Below are positions 8,039-16,660 of a DNA stretch of 64,000 bases, piece by piece. A program made the position numbers and the translations under genes. The stretch lies in NCBI GenBank assembly GCA_963736715.1, contig CAVTQA010000017.1, positions 1 to 64,000 on the forward strand, read 5' to 3'. This DNA is from AP-15 sp963736715. Lineage in GTDB: Bacteria > Pseudomonadota > Alphaproteobacteria > ATCC43930 > CGMCC-115725. Within the stretch, counting starts at the first letter, position 1; each line of letters starts with the position of its first letter. Below the pieces are notes generated by a model that was not told where the DNA came from, searched no databases, and saw only the letters and a list, made by a program, of their open reading frames with translations.

Positions 8039-8770
8039 TCAGCGATTGATCAGTTTCGCAACATAATCCGGGACGATCCGACTGGCCGGGCCGTATACGC
8101 GCTCGGCAAAGAGGCTGGCGCTGTGCGAGGGCTCGAGGTTGAGCTCGACGGTGTGCGCGCCGGCGCGGCGGGCTTCTTCGACAAAGCTGGCCGCCGGCTC
8201 GACAGTGCCCGAGGTGCCGATCGAGATGAAGACCTTGCACTGGGCGAGGACCTGATAGATCGCGTCGAGGCCCAATGGCATCTCGCCGAACCAGACGACA
8301 TGCGGGCGCAGCTGGCCCTCGATCGCGCAGCTTGGGCAGCTCTCGTTGCCGGTCAAATCGTCATACCAGAGGGTGGTGTTGCCGCAAGCGGTGCAGCGCG
8401 CCTTTAGCAGCTCGCCGTGCATGTGGATTACAGCGCGCGATCCGGCCCGCTCGTGCAGATCGTCGATGTTCTGCGTGGCGATCACCACCTCACCCGGCCG
8501 CACCGCTTCGAGCTGCGCCAATGCCTCGTGCGCGGCATTGGGGGTGACCGAGGGGTGCTGCAATTGCCGCCGGCGAGCGTCGTAGAAGGCCAGCACCCGC
8601 GCCGGATCGCGCGCAAACGCTTCCGGTGTCGCCACCTCTTCGAGGCGCACCGTCGCCCAGATCCCGTCGGCGTCGCGAAACGTCGCGAGCCCGGATTCCC
8701 GCGAGACGCCGGCACCGGTCAGGATCAGGATGCTCGGCGCCTCGGGCCAGAGATCGCGCATGCCCCTCAT
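8039..8770 (-). CDS. cobB: NAD-dependent protein deacylase, sirtuin (CobB-type)
   Basis: Removes acyl groups from lysines using NAD+, making nicotinamide and O-acyl-ADP-ribose; cytoplasmic. In 243 aa, the NAD site is TGAGVSRESG, with TQNIDDLHERAG and the catalytic His in HMHGEL. A zinc ribbon is formed by CTACGN and CPSC, and GTSGTVEPAA closes the Rossmann fold. FYDARRRQL has the Tyr-x-x-Arg pair that in E. coli CobB and SIRT5 allows desuccinylation, so activity on acidic acyl groups is likely. GGAGG lies 5 bp before ATG 8770. The neighbouring MFS gene is read in the same direction with a 27-bp gap, a possible operon. Confidence 0.95.
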   Translation of the reverse strand: MRGMRDLWPEAPSILILTGAGVSRESGLATFRDADGIWATVRLEEVATPEAFARDPARVLAFYDARRRQLQHPSVTPNAAHEALAQLEAVRPGEVVIATQNIDDLHERAGSRAVIHMHGELLKARCTACGNTTLWYDDLTGNESCPSCAIEGQLRPHVVWFGEMPLGLDAIYQVLAQCKVFISIGTSGTVEPAASFVEEARRAGAHTVELNLEPSHSASLFAERVYGPASRIVPDYVAKLINR

Positions 8771-8797
8771 GGTGTCCTCCGAGTGGAAATTCGAGTT

Positions 8798-10063
8798 TCA
8801 CTCTTGGCGATCCGTGTATTCCGGCACCCTGTAATATACCCAGAGCAGATTTGCCAACAGCACCGCCGCGGTGACGAGGAAGACCCAGCGCAGGCCAAAA
8901 GCTGCGGCGACCGCGCCGCCGGTCAGCGGCCCTAGCGAATTGCCGAGAAACGTTGCTGAAGCGGTGATGCCGTAGATGGTGCCGCGCTCGGCGCGCGGAA
9001 CGAGGCGGCCAACCAGCGCATTGGCGGTCGGCAGCAGGCCGCCGATGAACAGCCCGACGCCGAACCGCTGGGCGGTGAACAGCCAATAGTTCTCGGTAAA
9101 GGCCTGCGGCAATGTCGTCAGGGTCGCGCCACAGAGGCAGATCAGCAATACCCGGCGGTAGCCGATCCGGTCGCTGCGATTGCCGAGGAACGGCGCCGCA
9201 ATGACATTGGCGAGCCCAGTCACCGAAAACGCGATGCCGCTCAGGGTGGCGAGGTCGGGGCGTGGGCCGACCAGCTCCTGGACATATAAGGTCACGATCG
9301 GCTGCACCGTACGCACGCCGAACTGCGCCATCATCAGCACAAAGAACAGTGCCAACAGAACCGGCGTGCTCGCTACCGCGATCAGGCTGCTGAGGATCGA
9401 TGGCCTGCCGCGACCTCTCGGCGGCGCTACAAAGCGCTCATCGACGGCGAACCAGACGAGAGCCAGCGACAAAAAGATCGTCGCCGAGGTGCAGTAGAAC
9501 GGAATGCGGTAGCTGCCGGTCAGATCGGCCAATGCCCCGCCGATCAGCGGACCAACCAGGGAACCCACGAGCTGGCCGGTGCTGAGCCAGCCGAGGGCGT
9601 AGCCGAGCCGCCCCTCCGGAACTTGGCTCGCCACCAGCGCGATTGCCGCACTGGAAAATCCGGCGAAGACGCCCATCAGCGCGCGAAACGCCAAAAATTG
9701 CCAGACATTCGCCGCCACGCCCATCAGCGCGGTGAACACGCCGATTGCGAGGCTCGAGCGCACCAGCATCAACTTGCGGCCACGGCGGTCGGCGACGCGT
9801 CCCCATACCGGCGAAGCAAAGGCCGCGACAAAGGAGGTGACGCCGTTGAGGATGCCGGCCCACAGATCGACCGCGCTTGCCGTCTCGACCCCGAGCTCGG
9901 GCAGCAGCAGCGGCATGATCGGACTCAGCATCGAGAATGCCCCCGTCATGATGAATTGAATGCCGACCATGACCCACAGCGTGCGTTGCCATTGCACCGC
10001 GGCGGCGCCATCCACCTCGGCGGCAGCCAATTTCTGTCCCGCCGCGCCCTGCTCTTCGCGCAT
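8798..10063 (-). CDS. MFS transporter, drug:H+ antiporter type
   Basis: Twelve-TM inner-membrane transporter, 421 aa. After a 25-residue cytoplasmic leader, the loop 2-3 motif is GRVADRRGRKLML. TM5 carries GWLSTGQLVGSLVGPLIGG, a form of the antiporter motif C of DHA1 efflux pumps, so export of drugs or metabolites is more likely than uptake. The second half repeats the loop motif as GNRSDRIGYRRVL. It is divergent from the first of the three tandem MFS symporter genes, with about 120 bp between starts, but is not closely similar to them. The substrate cannot be assigned. Confidence 0.88.
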   Translation of the reverse strand: MREEQGAAGQKLAAAEVDGAAAVQWQRTLWVMVGIQFIMTGAFSMLSPIMPLLLPELGVETASAVDLWAGILNGVTSFVAAFASPVWGRVADRRGRKLMLVRSSLAIGVFTALMGVAANVWQFLAFRALMGVFAGFSSAAIALVASQVPEGRLGYALGWLSTGQLVGSLVGPLIGGALADLTGSYRIPFYCTSATIFLSLALVWFAVDERFVAPPRGRGRPSILSSLIAVASTPVLLALFFVLMMAQFGVRTVQPIVTLYVQELVGPRPDLATLSGIAFSVTGLANVIAAPFLGNRSDRIGYRRVLLICLCGATLTTLPQAFTENYWLFTAQRFGVGLFIGGLLPTANALVGRLVPRAERGTIYGITASATFLGNSLGPLTGGAVAAAFGLRWVFLVTAAVLLANLLWVYYRVPEYTDRQE

Positions 10064-10108
10064 CTCTCTGGCGCTCCAATTTCCGCATCTTTACAAAGCG
10101 TAAAAAGT

Positions 10109-10152
10109 AAGAGACTTTTGCACATAGCTGTTCTAGCTTTTCTGCAAGGCTC
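10109..10152 (+). promoter_or_regulatory. Leader block shared by first and second tandem MFS genes (copy 1)
   Basis: AAGAGAC at 10109 is followed exactly 35 bp later by GCAAGGCTC at 10144. The same two words, as AAGAGAC and GCAGGGCTC, stand 35 bp apart before the second paralogue. The block ends about 35 bp before the ribosome site AGGAGG (10176-10181). A shared leader implies that the duplication included the 5' region and may bring common control. Confidence 0.4.
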
Positions 10153-10186
10153 CGCTACGGGGGCCGCTTCGAAGCAGGAGGGCATC

Positions 10187-11467
10187 ATGGCGGCAGTCGA
10201 GAGGGCAACCGCAAACACGATCCCATGGTGGAAGGAGCCGACCAGGGAGCAATGGCTGGCCTGGGTCGCCGCCTGGCTCGGTTGGACCCTGGACGCCTTC
10301 GACTTCACGATCTTCCTGTTGATCATGCTGCCGATCTCGCAGGAGTTTCACGTCCCGCTGACGGCGGTGACCGCGGTCTTTACCTTGACCCTGTGGATGC
10401 GGCTGGTCGGCGCCACCGGCGCCGGCTGGCTCGCCGATCGGATCGGGCGCAAAAAGCCGCTGATGATCTCGATCGCGTGGTATTCGGCGTGCAACTTCAT
10501 CGCCGCGTTTTCGCCGGCATTCTGGTTCCTGTTTTTGTTCCGCGCACTGCTCGGCATCGGCATGGGAGCGGAATGGCCTTGCGGAGCGGCACTGGCGATG
10601 GAAAGCTGGCCGATCCGCTCGCGCGGCTTTATGGGCGGCGTGCTGCAATCCTCGTGGGGCCTCGGCGCGCTGCTGTCGAGCGCCGCCTACGGGTTGCTCT
10701 ATGACTCGATCGGCTGGCGCGGTTTGTTGATGATCGGCGTCCTACCGGCGCTCTGGATCGTGTATGTGCGCCGCTATGTCCAAGAGCCGCCGGTCTGGGT
10801 CGAGAACCGCCGGCTACAGCGCACCCAACAGCGCGAAGTCCGCGTACCGCTGCTCAAGATCTTCAAGCGAGGCCTGCTCTACAACACCCTGACCGCGTGC
10901 TGGTGGATGGCCAGCGCCTTTGTCGTCGGCTACTCGGTCGGCGGGCTGTTCCCGACTTATCTGCAAAAGGATCTGAACCTCAGCCCAGGACTGGTCGCTT
11001 TGCCGGTCATGCTGCAAAGCATAGTGTTTTTCTTGTCCGGTTCGGCCTACGGCTGGCTGGCGGACCGCTTTGGCCGCCGCTGGGCAATTATCATCCCGGC
11101 TCTGCTGACGATTCCGGTCGCGCCGCTCTATCTAATGACCCGCGATTACGCGCTGATCGTGGTGTTTTTCACGATGCAGGGCTTGTTCGGCGGCGGCGGC
11201 ATGCACACGCTGTACCCGGCCTATCTCGCCGAGAGATTCCCGACCGAGGTACGAGCCACGGCGGCAGGCTTCGTCTATCATCAGGGCGCGATCTTCGGCG
11301 GCTTGACGTTACCGATCATCACCTATTTCGCCATCAACTGGCATACGGGGTTTGCGATCCCGATGATGATTGGCACTATCTTCGCCAGTCTCAGCGTCGC
11401 CTGGGCGGTATTCGCTGGCCCGGAAACTCGCGGCAAGCAACTCGTCGCCGAACTCTCAGTGGCCTAA
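10187..11467 (+). CDS. MFS metabolite:H+ symporter, SHS-like, tandem paralogue 1
   Basis: Twelve-TM symporter, 426 aa, with ATG 10187 chosen for AGGAGG 6 bp upstream; the open frame extends far upstream but only as antisense of the neighbouring gene. Family marks are WWKEPTREQW at the N-terminus, GWTLDAFDFT in TM1 (the acid pair of the SHS/sialate and aromatic-acid symporters), GWLADRIGRKKPL in loop 2-3, GIGMGAEWPCGAALAMESWP in TM4-5, and FPTEVRATAAG near TM10. Import of an organic acid with protons is the likely role; the substrate is not readable. Two close paralogues follow. The third ends against a creatininase-family gene, hinting at a shared catabolic theme. Confidence 0.85.
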   Translation: MAAVERATANTIPWWKEPTREQWLAWVAAWLGWTLDAFDFTIFLLIMLPISQEFHVPLTAVTAVFTLTLWMRLVGATGAGWLADRIGRKKPLMISIAWYSACNFIAAFSPAFWFLFLFRALLGIGMGAEWPCGAALAMESWPIRSRGFMGGVLQSSWGLGALLSSAAYGLLYDSIGWRGLLMIGVLPALWIVYVRRYVQEPPVWVENRRLQRTQQREVRVPLLKIFKRGLLYNTLTACWWMASAFVVGYSVGGLFPTYLQKDLNLSPGLVALPVMLQSIVFFLSGSAYGWLADRFGRRWAIIIPALLTIPVAPLYLMTRDYALIVVFFTMQGLFGGGGMHTLYPAYLAERFPTEVRATAAGFVYHQGAIFGGLTLPIITYFAINWHTGFAIPMMIGTIFASLSVAWAVFAGPETRGKQLVAELSVA

Positions 11468-11543
11468 TGAAGGTGCGGCTACGAGCTGCGGACGCCGGAT
11501 CGCCAATGCTTCGCTATGACGCAGGCTACACGTAAAAGTGACA

Positions 11544-11560
11544 TGATTAGAAATTAATCA
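11544..11560. promoter_or_regulatory. AT-rich palindrome TGATTA-N5-TAATCA before MFS paralogue 2
   Basis: A perfect 6-bp inverted repeat with a 5-base centre lies about 90 bp upstream of the second MFS start and just before the shared leader block. The inner ATTA-N5-TAAT form resembles LysR- or GntR-type operators. No regulator gene is adjacent. It could equally be a weak hairpin. Confidence 0.3.
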
Positions 11561-11568
11561 CAAAAAAC

Positions 11569-11612
11569 AAGAGACAATCGCGCAACGCTTCACTACAGTT
11601 CTTGCAGGGCTC
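11569..11612 (+). promoter_or_regulatory. Leader block shared by first and second tandem MFS genes (copy 2)
   Basis: AAGAGAC at 11569 and GCAGGGCTC at 11604 repeat the words and the 35-bp spacing found upstream of paralogue 1. I do not find the same pair before paralogue 3, which sits only 68 bp behind paralogue 2 and probably shares its transcript. Confidence 0.4.
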
Positions 11613-11649
11613 GCCGGAACGAGCAGGATATGAACAGAGAGGTGAAGCG

Positions 11650-12930
11650 ATGGCAGCGGTGGAGACGGTAAGGGCCCTCCCATGGTGGAAGGAACCGACC
11701 AAGGACCAGTGGTACGCGTACGTTGCCGCTTGGCTCGGCTGGACCTTGGACGCGTTCGACTTCACCGTATTCCTGCTGATCATGGCGCCGATCGCGAAGG
11801 AATTTAACGTTCCGCTGACGGATGTCGCGATCGTCTTCACCCTGACCCTGTGGATGCGCCTTATCGGCGCGACGGGGGCGGGCTGGATGGCCGACCGGAT
11901 GGGCCGCAAGAAGCCGCTGATGATTTCGATCGCCTGGTTCTCGGTGTGCAACTTCATTGCCGGGTTCTCGCCGACATTCTGGTTCCTTCTCTTGTTCCGT
12001 GCGCTGCTCGGCATCGGTATGGGTGCCGAGTGGCCGTGCGGCGCCGCACTGGCGATGGAGCAATGGCCGCAGCGCTCGCGCGGCTTAATGAGCGGCGTGT
12101 TGCAGGGCTCTTGGGGTCTGGGCTTCCTGCTGTCGAGTGCGTGCTATTGGTTGCTGTTCGACCGCTTCGGCTGGCGCGGTATGCTGTGGATCGGCATCGC
12201 CCCGGCGCTGGCGATCGTCTATGTCCGCTTCTTCGTCAAGGAGCCCGAAGTTTGGCTCGAGAACCAGCGGTTGCAGAAGGCGTCGAAGCGTGTGGTCAAG
12301 GCGCCGCTCGCCGCGATCTTCCGCCGCGGCATCATCGGCAACGTGCTGAATGCGTGCTGGTTCCAGTGTGCCGGCTTTGTCACCTATTACTCGATCAATG
12401 CGCTGTTCGCGACCCATCTGCAAACGGATCTGCATTTGAGTACCGCTCTGATCGCGACCCCGATCATGCTAGCCAACGTGCTTGTATTCCTGGCCAGCAC
12501 GAGCTGGGGTTTGGTGTCCGACCGCATCGGGCGGCGCTTGGCGATGATCATCCCAGCCGCCATCTCGCTGATCATCGTGCCGATCTACCTGCTGTCGGAA
12601 GACACATTGGTGATCGTCGGCGGGTTTATCGCGATCGGCCTGTTTGCCGGTGGTGGGATGTACGGTCAGATCCCGGCCTTTTTGAACGAGCGGTACCCAA
12701 CCGAAGTGCGCGCGACGGCGTCCGCGTTCAGTTATCACGTCGGCGCGGTCGCCGGCGGGCTGGTGCCGCCGATCCTCACCTACTTCGCGACCAACCCGTC
12801 GTGGAATCTCGGCTTCGCGCTCCCGATGTTGGTCGGCGCGATGCTCGGGCTGTTCAACTTCATCCTCGCGTTGGCGCTCGGACCCGAGACCAAAGACGTC
12901 GAAATGGTACCCGACCTCGTCATCGCCTAA
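11650..12930 (+). CDS. MFS metabolite:H+ symporter, SHS-like, tandem paralogue 2
   Basis: 426 aa from ATG 11650, with GAGAGGTG about 6 bp upstream. It shares WWKEPTKDQWYAYVAAW, GWTLDAFDFT, GWMADRMGRKKPLMISI, GIGMGAEWPCGAALAME and YPTEVRATASA with its neighbours. The second half diverges more: CWFQCAGFVTYYS replaces the CWWMAS segment of copies 1 and 3, and the TM10 loop has NERYPTEV rather than AERFPTEV. This suggests a changed substrate site. The gene is likely cotranscribed with paralogue 3. Transport direction is inferred as import, as for SHS members. Confidence 0.85.
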   Translation: MAAVETVRALPWWKEPTKDQWYAYVAAWLGWTLDAFDFTVFLLIMAPIAKEFNVPLTDVAIVFTLTLWMRLIGATGAGWMADRMGRKKPLMISIAWFSVCNFIAGFSPTFWFLLLFRALLGIGMGAEWPCGAALAMEQWPQRSRGLMSGVLQGSWGLGFLLSSACYWLLFDRFGWRGMLWIGIAPALAIVYVRFFVKEPEVWLENQRLQKASKRVVKAPLAAIFRRGIIGNVLNACWFQCAGFVTYYSINALFATHLQTDLHLSTALIATPIMLANVLVFLASTSWGLVSDRIGRRLAMIIPAAISLIIVPIYLLSEDTLVIVGGFIAIGLFAGGGMYGQIPAFLNERYPTEVRATASAFSYHVGAVAGGLVPPILTYFATNPSWNLGFALPMLVGAMLGLFNFILALALGPETKDVEMVPDLVIA

Positions 12931-12998
12931 AACGCAACCGGTATCGTTGAAGACGCGTCTCCTGCGGAAGGAGCCGCTAAAAACAGGGAGATGGAACG

Positions 12999-14270
12999 AT
13001 GGCAGCGGTCGAGAGTGTGAAGGACATTCCATGGTGGAAGGAGCCGACCAAGGACCAGTGGTACGCCTGGTGGGCGGCATGGCTCGGGTGGACCTTGGAC
13101 GCCTTCGATTTCACGGTGTTCCTGCTGATCATCAAGCCGATCGCGGATGAATTCCATGTACCAACCACCGAAGTCGCCATCGTCTTTACGCTGACTTTGT
13201 GGATGCGGTTGGTAGGGGCCGTCGGTTCGGGTTGGCTAGCGGATCGGATTGGACGCAAAACCCCACTGATGATCTCGATTTTCTGGTATTCGGTTTGCAA
13301 CTTCATCGCCGGGTTTTCGCCGACTTTTGTGTTTCTATTGATATTCCGCACATTGCTCGGCATCGGCATGGGCGCGGAATGGCCAGCCGGAGCGGCGTTG
13401 GCTATGGAAACTTGGCCACAGCGCTCACGCGGCTTCATGAGCGGGGTTCTGCAAGGCTCGTGGAGTATCGGCTTCCTGTTGTCGAGCGTGATCTACGGCC
13501 TCTTCTTCGACACCATCGGCTGGCGCGGCATGTTGTGGGTTGGTGTCCTGCCCGCCCTGTCGATCATTTACGTCCGCTATTTCGTCAAGGAGCCCGAAGT
13601 CTGGGTCGAGAACCGGAGGCAGCAACGCGCCCAGCACCGCGAGGTCCGTGCTCCATTGATCAGGATTTTCCAACGCGGGATGCTCGCAAACACGCTGTTA
13701 GCCTGCTGGTGGATGGCGAGCAACTTTGTCCTCTACTACTCTATCTGGTCGCTGTTTGCGACGCATCTGCAACAAGATTTGAAGCTGACCGCGATGGGCA
13801 CTGCGGTGCCGTTCATGCTCGCCAATATCTTGAGCTTCCTCGGCATGTGCTTCTGGGGCTGGACGGCGGACATCATCGGGCGCCGCTGGGCGATGATCAT
13901 TCCCGCCGCGATCGCGATCCCGATCGCGCCGCTGTATCTGTTCACTGGCAGCGAGTTCTGGATCACGATTGGTTTTGGCCTGCAAGGCGCGTTTGGCGGC
14001 GCTCTTTACAGCCAGCTCCCGAGCTACCTCGCTGAGCGCTTCCCCACCGAGGTGCGGGCTACGGCGAGCGCCTTCTGCTACCATCAGGGCGCGATATTCG
14101 GTGGGCTGGTAGCGCCGATCCTGGCGTTCTTCGCAGTGAATTTCAACGTGGGCTACGCAATTCCGATGCTGATCGGGACCGTCGTCGCGGCCGGCAGCGT
14201 CGTCGTCTCGCTGTTGCTCAGCCCGGAGACCAAGGGCACGGTTCTCGTCGCCGAACTCCAGGTGGCCTGA
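12999..14270 (+). CDS. MFS metabolite:H+ symporter, SHS-like, tandem paralogue 3
   Basis: 423 aa from ATG 12999, with AGGGAG in range upstream. It keeps WWKEPTKDQWYAWWAAW, GWTLDAFDFT, GWLADRIGRKTPLMISI, GIGMGAEWPAGAALAME and ERFPTEVRATASA, and is nearer to copy 1 in the second half (CWWMASNFVLYYS). The stop TGA (14268-14270) abuts the stop of the creatininase-family gene on the other strand with no spacer. All three copies are intact, with full loop motifs, which argues for selection on each. Confidence 0.85.
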   Translation: MAAVESVKDIPWWKEPTKDQWYAWWAAWLGWTLDAFDFTVFLLIIKPIADEFHVPTTEVAIVFTLTLWMRLVGAVGSGWLADRIGRKTPLMISIFWYSVCNFIAGFSPTFVFLLIFRTLLGIGMGAEWPAGAALAMETWPQRSRGFMSGVLQGSWSIGFLLSSVIYGLFFDTIGWRGMLWVGVLPALSIIYVRYFVKEPEVWVENRRQQRAQHREVRAPLIRIFQRGMLANTLLACWWMASNFVLYYSIWSLFATHLQQDLKLTAMGTAVPFMLANILSFLGMCFWGWTADIIGRRWAMIIPAAIAIPIAPLYLFTGSEFWITIGFGLQGAFGGALYSQLPSYLAERFPTEVRATASAFCYHQGAIFGGLVAPILAFFAVNFNVGYAIPMLIGTVVAAGSVVVSLLLSPETKGTVLVAELQVA

Positions 14271-15014
14271 CTAGGCTGCTACCCAACCCTGGTAGTCCTT
14301 GACTATGGCGCCTACTGCAGCCTCGTAAAGGCGCCGTCCTGCATCGGGCGTAGCCAGCGCAGGGTTGGAGCCGATGCGGCCGTCGGGGAATTTGCGGCGG
14401 TAGTCTGCCGCGTCGGCGAAGTCGCCGCGCGGGGCTATCGGCGGGTCGAGAACGGCTGATTTGATCGCGCCCGGATAAGCGAATTGGGTAATTGCGACTT
14501 CGCTCGGGGTTGCGTGGCTGCCCTCGGAATCGCCATACAGCTCCTTTGCCAGATCGTGCACTTCCTGATTTTGCCACCAATTCTTCAGCCGGCATTTGAT
14601 CGGCGGCGTGTTTGATGCCGCGCTCAGACTGCGCGTCGCGTAGATCTCCGAAAAGGCGGCTGCCAGGGTGGCGATATTCCCGCCATGCCCATTGAGAAAG
14701 TAGAAGCGCTCAAACCCGTGTTTCGCCAAAGACTCAACCATATCCCCGAGAACGGCGATGAGCGTGCTCGGCCGCAACGTCATCGAGCCGGCGAAGCCGA
14801 GATGGTGTTGCGCCATGCCGACCGCTATTGTCGGCCCGACAAGGGCTCCGGTACCTTCCCCGACACCCCGCGCAATCACCTCGGCGCAGATCGCATCGGT
14901 GCCGATCAGGCCGGTTGGCCCGTGCTGCTCGGTCGACCCGATCGGCAGGATGATCCCCCGGTTGGTCTGAAGATAAGCCTCGACCTCCTGCCAAGTCTGC
15001 AAATGAAGCTGCAT
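14271..15014 (-). CDS. Creatininase-family amidohydrolase
   Basis: Metal-dependent amidase of the creatininase/ArfB/MftE fold, 247 aa, usually hexameric in the cytoplasm. Metal ligands appear in order: Glu and His in GSTEQHGP, Asp in GTDAIC, His in FLNGHGGN, and Glu in SHATPSEVA. MAQHHLGFAGS matches the substrate-side segment. Relatives hydrolyse creatinine, cyclic amides or formamides, or act in cofactor maturation; which applies here is unknown. Its convergent, stop-to-stop position with three paralogous symporters is compatible with use of an imported amide. The start is divergent from the polysaccharide-export lipoprotein gene. Confidence 0.88.
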   Translation of the reverse strand: MQLHLQTWQEVEAYLQTNRGIILPIGSTEQHGPTGLIGTDAICAEVIARGVGEGTGALVGPTIAVGMAQHHLGFAGSMTLRPSTLIAVLGDMVESLAKHGFERFYFLNGHGGNIATLAAAFSEIYATRSLSAASNTPPIKCRLKNWWQNQEVHDLAKELYGDSEGSHATPSEVAITQFAYPGAIKSAVLDPPIAPRGDFADAADYRRKFPDGRIGSNPALATPDAGRRLYEAAVGAIVKDYQGWVAA

Positions 15015-15169
15015 TCGCGATCCTTTCGCCGCGGGTTGGCGTCGCTCACGAGCGACCTTTCGATGTTAACATGATTGCTCGTCGGGAGACCCTGACGAGT
15101 AACGACGGATTTTAATTTCGTTATCTGTCATGATAGGGTTTGCCGCTTTGGTTGACGACGCCGGAAGCA

Positions 15170-16645
15170 ATGAAGCTTTTGGTCTTCCTATTCTGTCTGA
15201 TTGCCCTGTCGGTCGGCGGATGCTCCTGGATCCCGAGGGCGGGACCGTCGACGAGCGATGTTCTCGAACAAGGGCAGGCCGGCGGCGAGATCCTTTTCGA
15301 CGTCGTCCAGGTCGACGACCGAGTGGTCAACGTCCTGATCGGCCAGCCAAAGGAGAGGTTTGCGCTTCGCTTCAAAAAGGATGCCCTGCCGCCGGAGGTC
15401 AGGATCGCGATCGGCGATACCGTCTCGGTGATGATTTGGGAAAGCGCTGCAGGCGGGCTGTTCAGCGAAGAGCCGCCTCAGGCTCCGATCGGCGGGAGGT
15501 CGGGGGTCGAGCCGCTCGCCCCGGAGTCGCCGCCACCGGAGTCGCCGCCACCGGGGTCGCCGCCGCCGGAGGGCGAATTCGGCGTCCAGCGCCGGCCAAC
15601 CGAAACGCGCCGCCCACAGGAGGAGCAACAGCCGAATGCCGGTCAGGAGTTTTCGATCGAGGCGCCCTCCGGGCGGCGGTCTGCTACGATCCCTGACCAG
15701 GAGGTTGGAGCGGATGGGGCGATCAGCGTACCCTATGCCGGGCGGGTCCCGGCGGCCGGCCGATTGCCGGCGCAGGTGCAGGAAGCGATCGAGTCGCGAT
15801 TGGCCGAAAAGGCGCTCGGGCCGCAGGTCCTGGTAATCGTCAAGAAAAGCGCGGCCAATGCCGTGACGGTACTCCTGAACGAGTCTGGACAGGCGAGCCC
15901 CGTCGGGTCCAGTGAGACTTCCATCCAGAATCTCACCAGCAATCCATCCAACCCGTCCGAGGCCCCGGCCGCGGTAGCGGCTGGTGCGGGAGTGTCAGCG
16001 AACCCCATTCAGGCTGCGCCGGCGGCGGGTACGAGAGTGCCGCTCTCGCCCGGCGGCGACAGGTTGCTGCAAATTATCGCCGAGGCGGGCGGCACGAAGG
16101 CTCCGGTCAACGAAACCTTCGTGCGACTGTCCCGTGGTGGGGTGACCGCGACAATTCCCTTGGAACAATTGGTCGCGGATCCGGCCGAAGACATCTATGC
16201 GCAACCCGGCGACGTGCTCACTCTCGTACGAGTGCCGCAAACCTTCAGCGTCTTCGGTGCAACCGGTCGGAACGCCCAAATCGCGTTCGAGGCACGCAAC
16301 ATCACTCTCGGAGAGGCGCTCGGGAAAGCGCAGGGGTTGCGCGATGACCTCGCCAAGCCGGAAGGCGTGTTTCTGTTCCGTTACGAGCCCAACTCCGTGC
16401 TCCAGGCACTAGATCAGCCGGTCGCCGCCGGCGCCCGAGGAGGCGTTTCGCCGGTGGTCTACCGTTTCGATCTCCGGGACGGCAAAGCCTATTCGCTCGC
16501 GCAAGAGTTCCCGGTCTACGACAAGGACGTCATCTTTGTCGCCGATGCCCCGGCTGCACAGATCTACAAGTTCTTCACCGCGCTCAATCAAGTCACCGGT
16601 CCGATCGTGACCGGCTTGGTGACCTGTCAATACGTGAAATGTTGA
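15170..16645 (+). CDS. Polysaccharide export (OPX/Wza-like) outer-membrane lipoprotein
   Basis: 491 aa from ATG 15170. The signal peptide ends in lipobox LSVGGC, so the protein is lipid-anchored after Cys 18. The Poly_export domain is split by a Pro-rich insertion with ESPPP/GSPPP repeats (about residues 120-165). It resumes at GAISVPYAGRVPAAGR and continues with two SLBB-type segments (VLLNESGQASPVG... and FSVFGATGRNAQI). Wza-type proteins form the outer-membrane exit for capsule or exopolysaccharide. No glycosyltransferase, Wzc or Wzy gene is near, so it is an orphan here. The long disordered insertion is unusual. A dyad CTCGTC/GACGAG lies in the upstream region. Confidence 0.82.
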   Translation: MKLLVFLFCLIALSVGGCSWIPRAGPSTSDVLEQGQAGGEILFDVVQVDDRVVNVLIGQPKERFALRFKKDALPPEVRIAIGDTVSVMIWESAAGGLFSEEPPQAPIGGRSGVEPLAPESPPPESPPPGSPPPEGEFGVQRRPTETRRPQEEQQPNAGQEFSIEAPSGRRSATIPDQEVGADGAISVPYAGRVPAAGRLPAQVQEAIESRLAEKALGPQVLVIVKKSAANAVTVLLNESGQASPVGSSETSIQNLTSNPSNPSEAPAAVAAGAGVSANPIQAAPAAGTRVPLSPGGDRLLQIIAEAGGTKAPVNETFVRLSRGGVTATIPLEQLVADPAEDIYAQPGDVLTLVRVPQTFSVFGATGRNAQIAFEARNITLGEALGKAQGLRDDLAKPEGVFLFRYEPNSVLQALDQPVAAGARGGVSPVVYRFDLRDGKAYSLAQEFPVYDKDVIFVADAPAAQIYKFFTALNQVTGPIVTGLVTCQYVKC

Positions 16646-16660
16646 GCGAGATCGGGCCCG

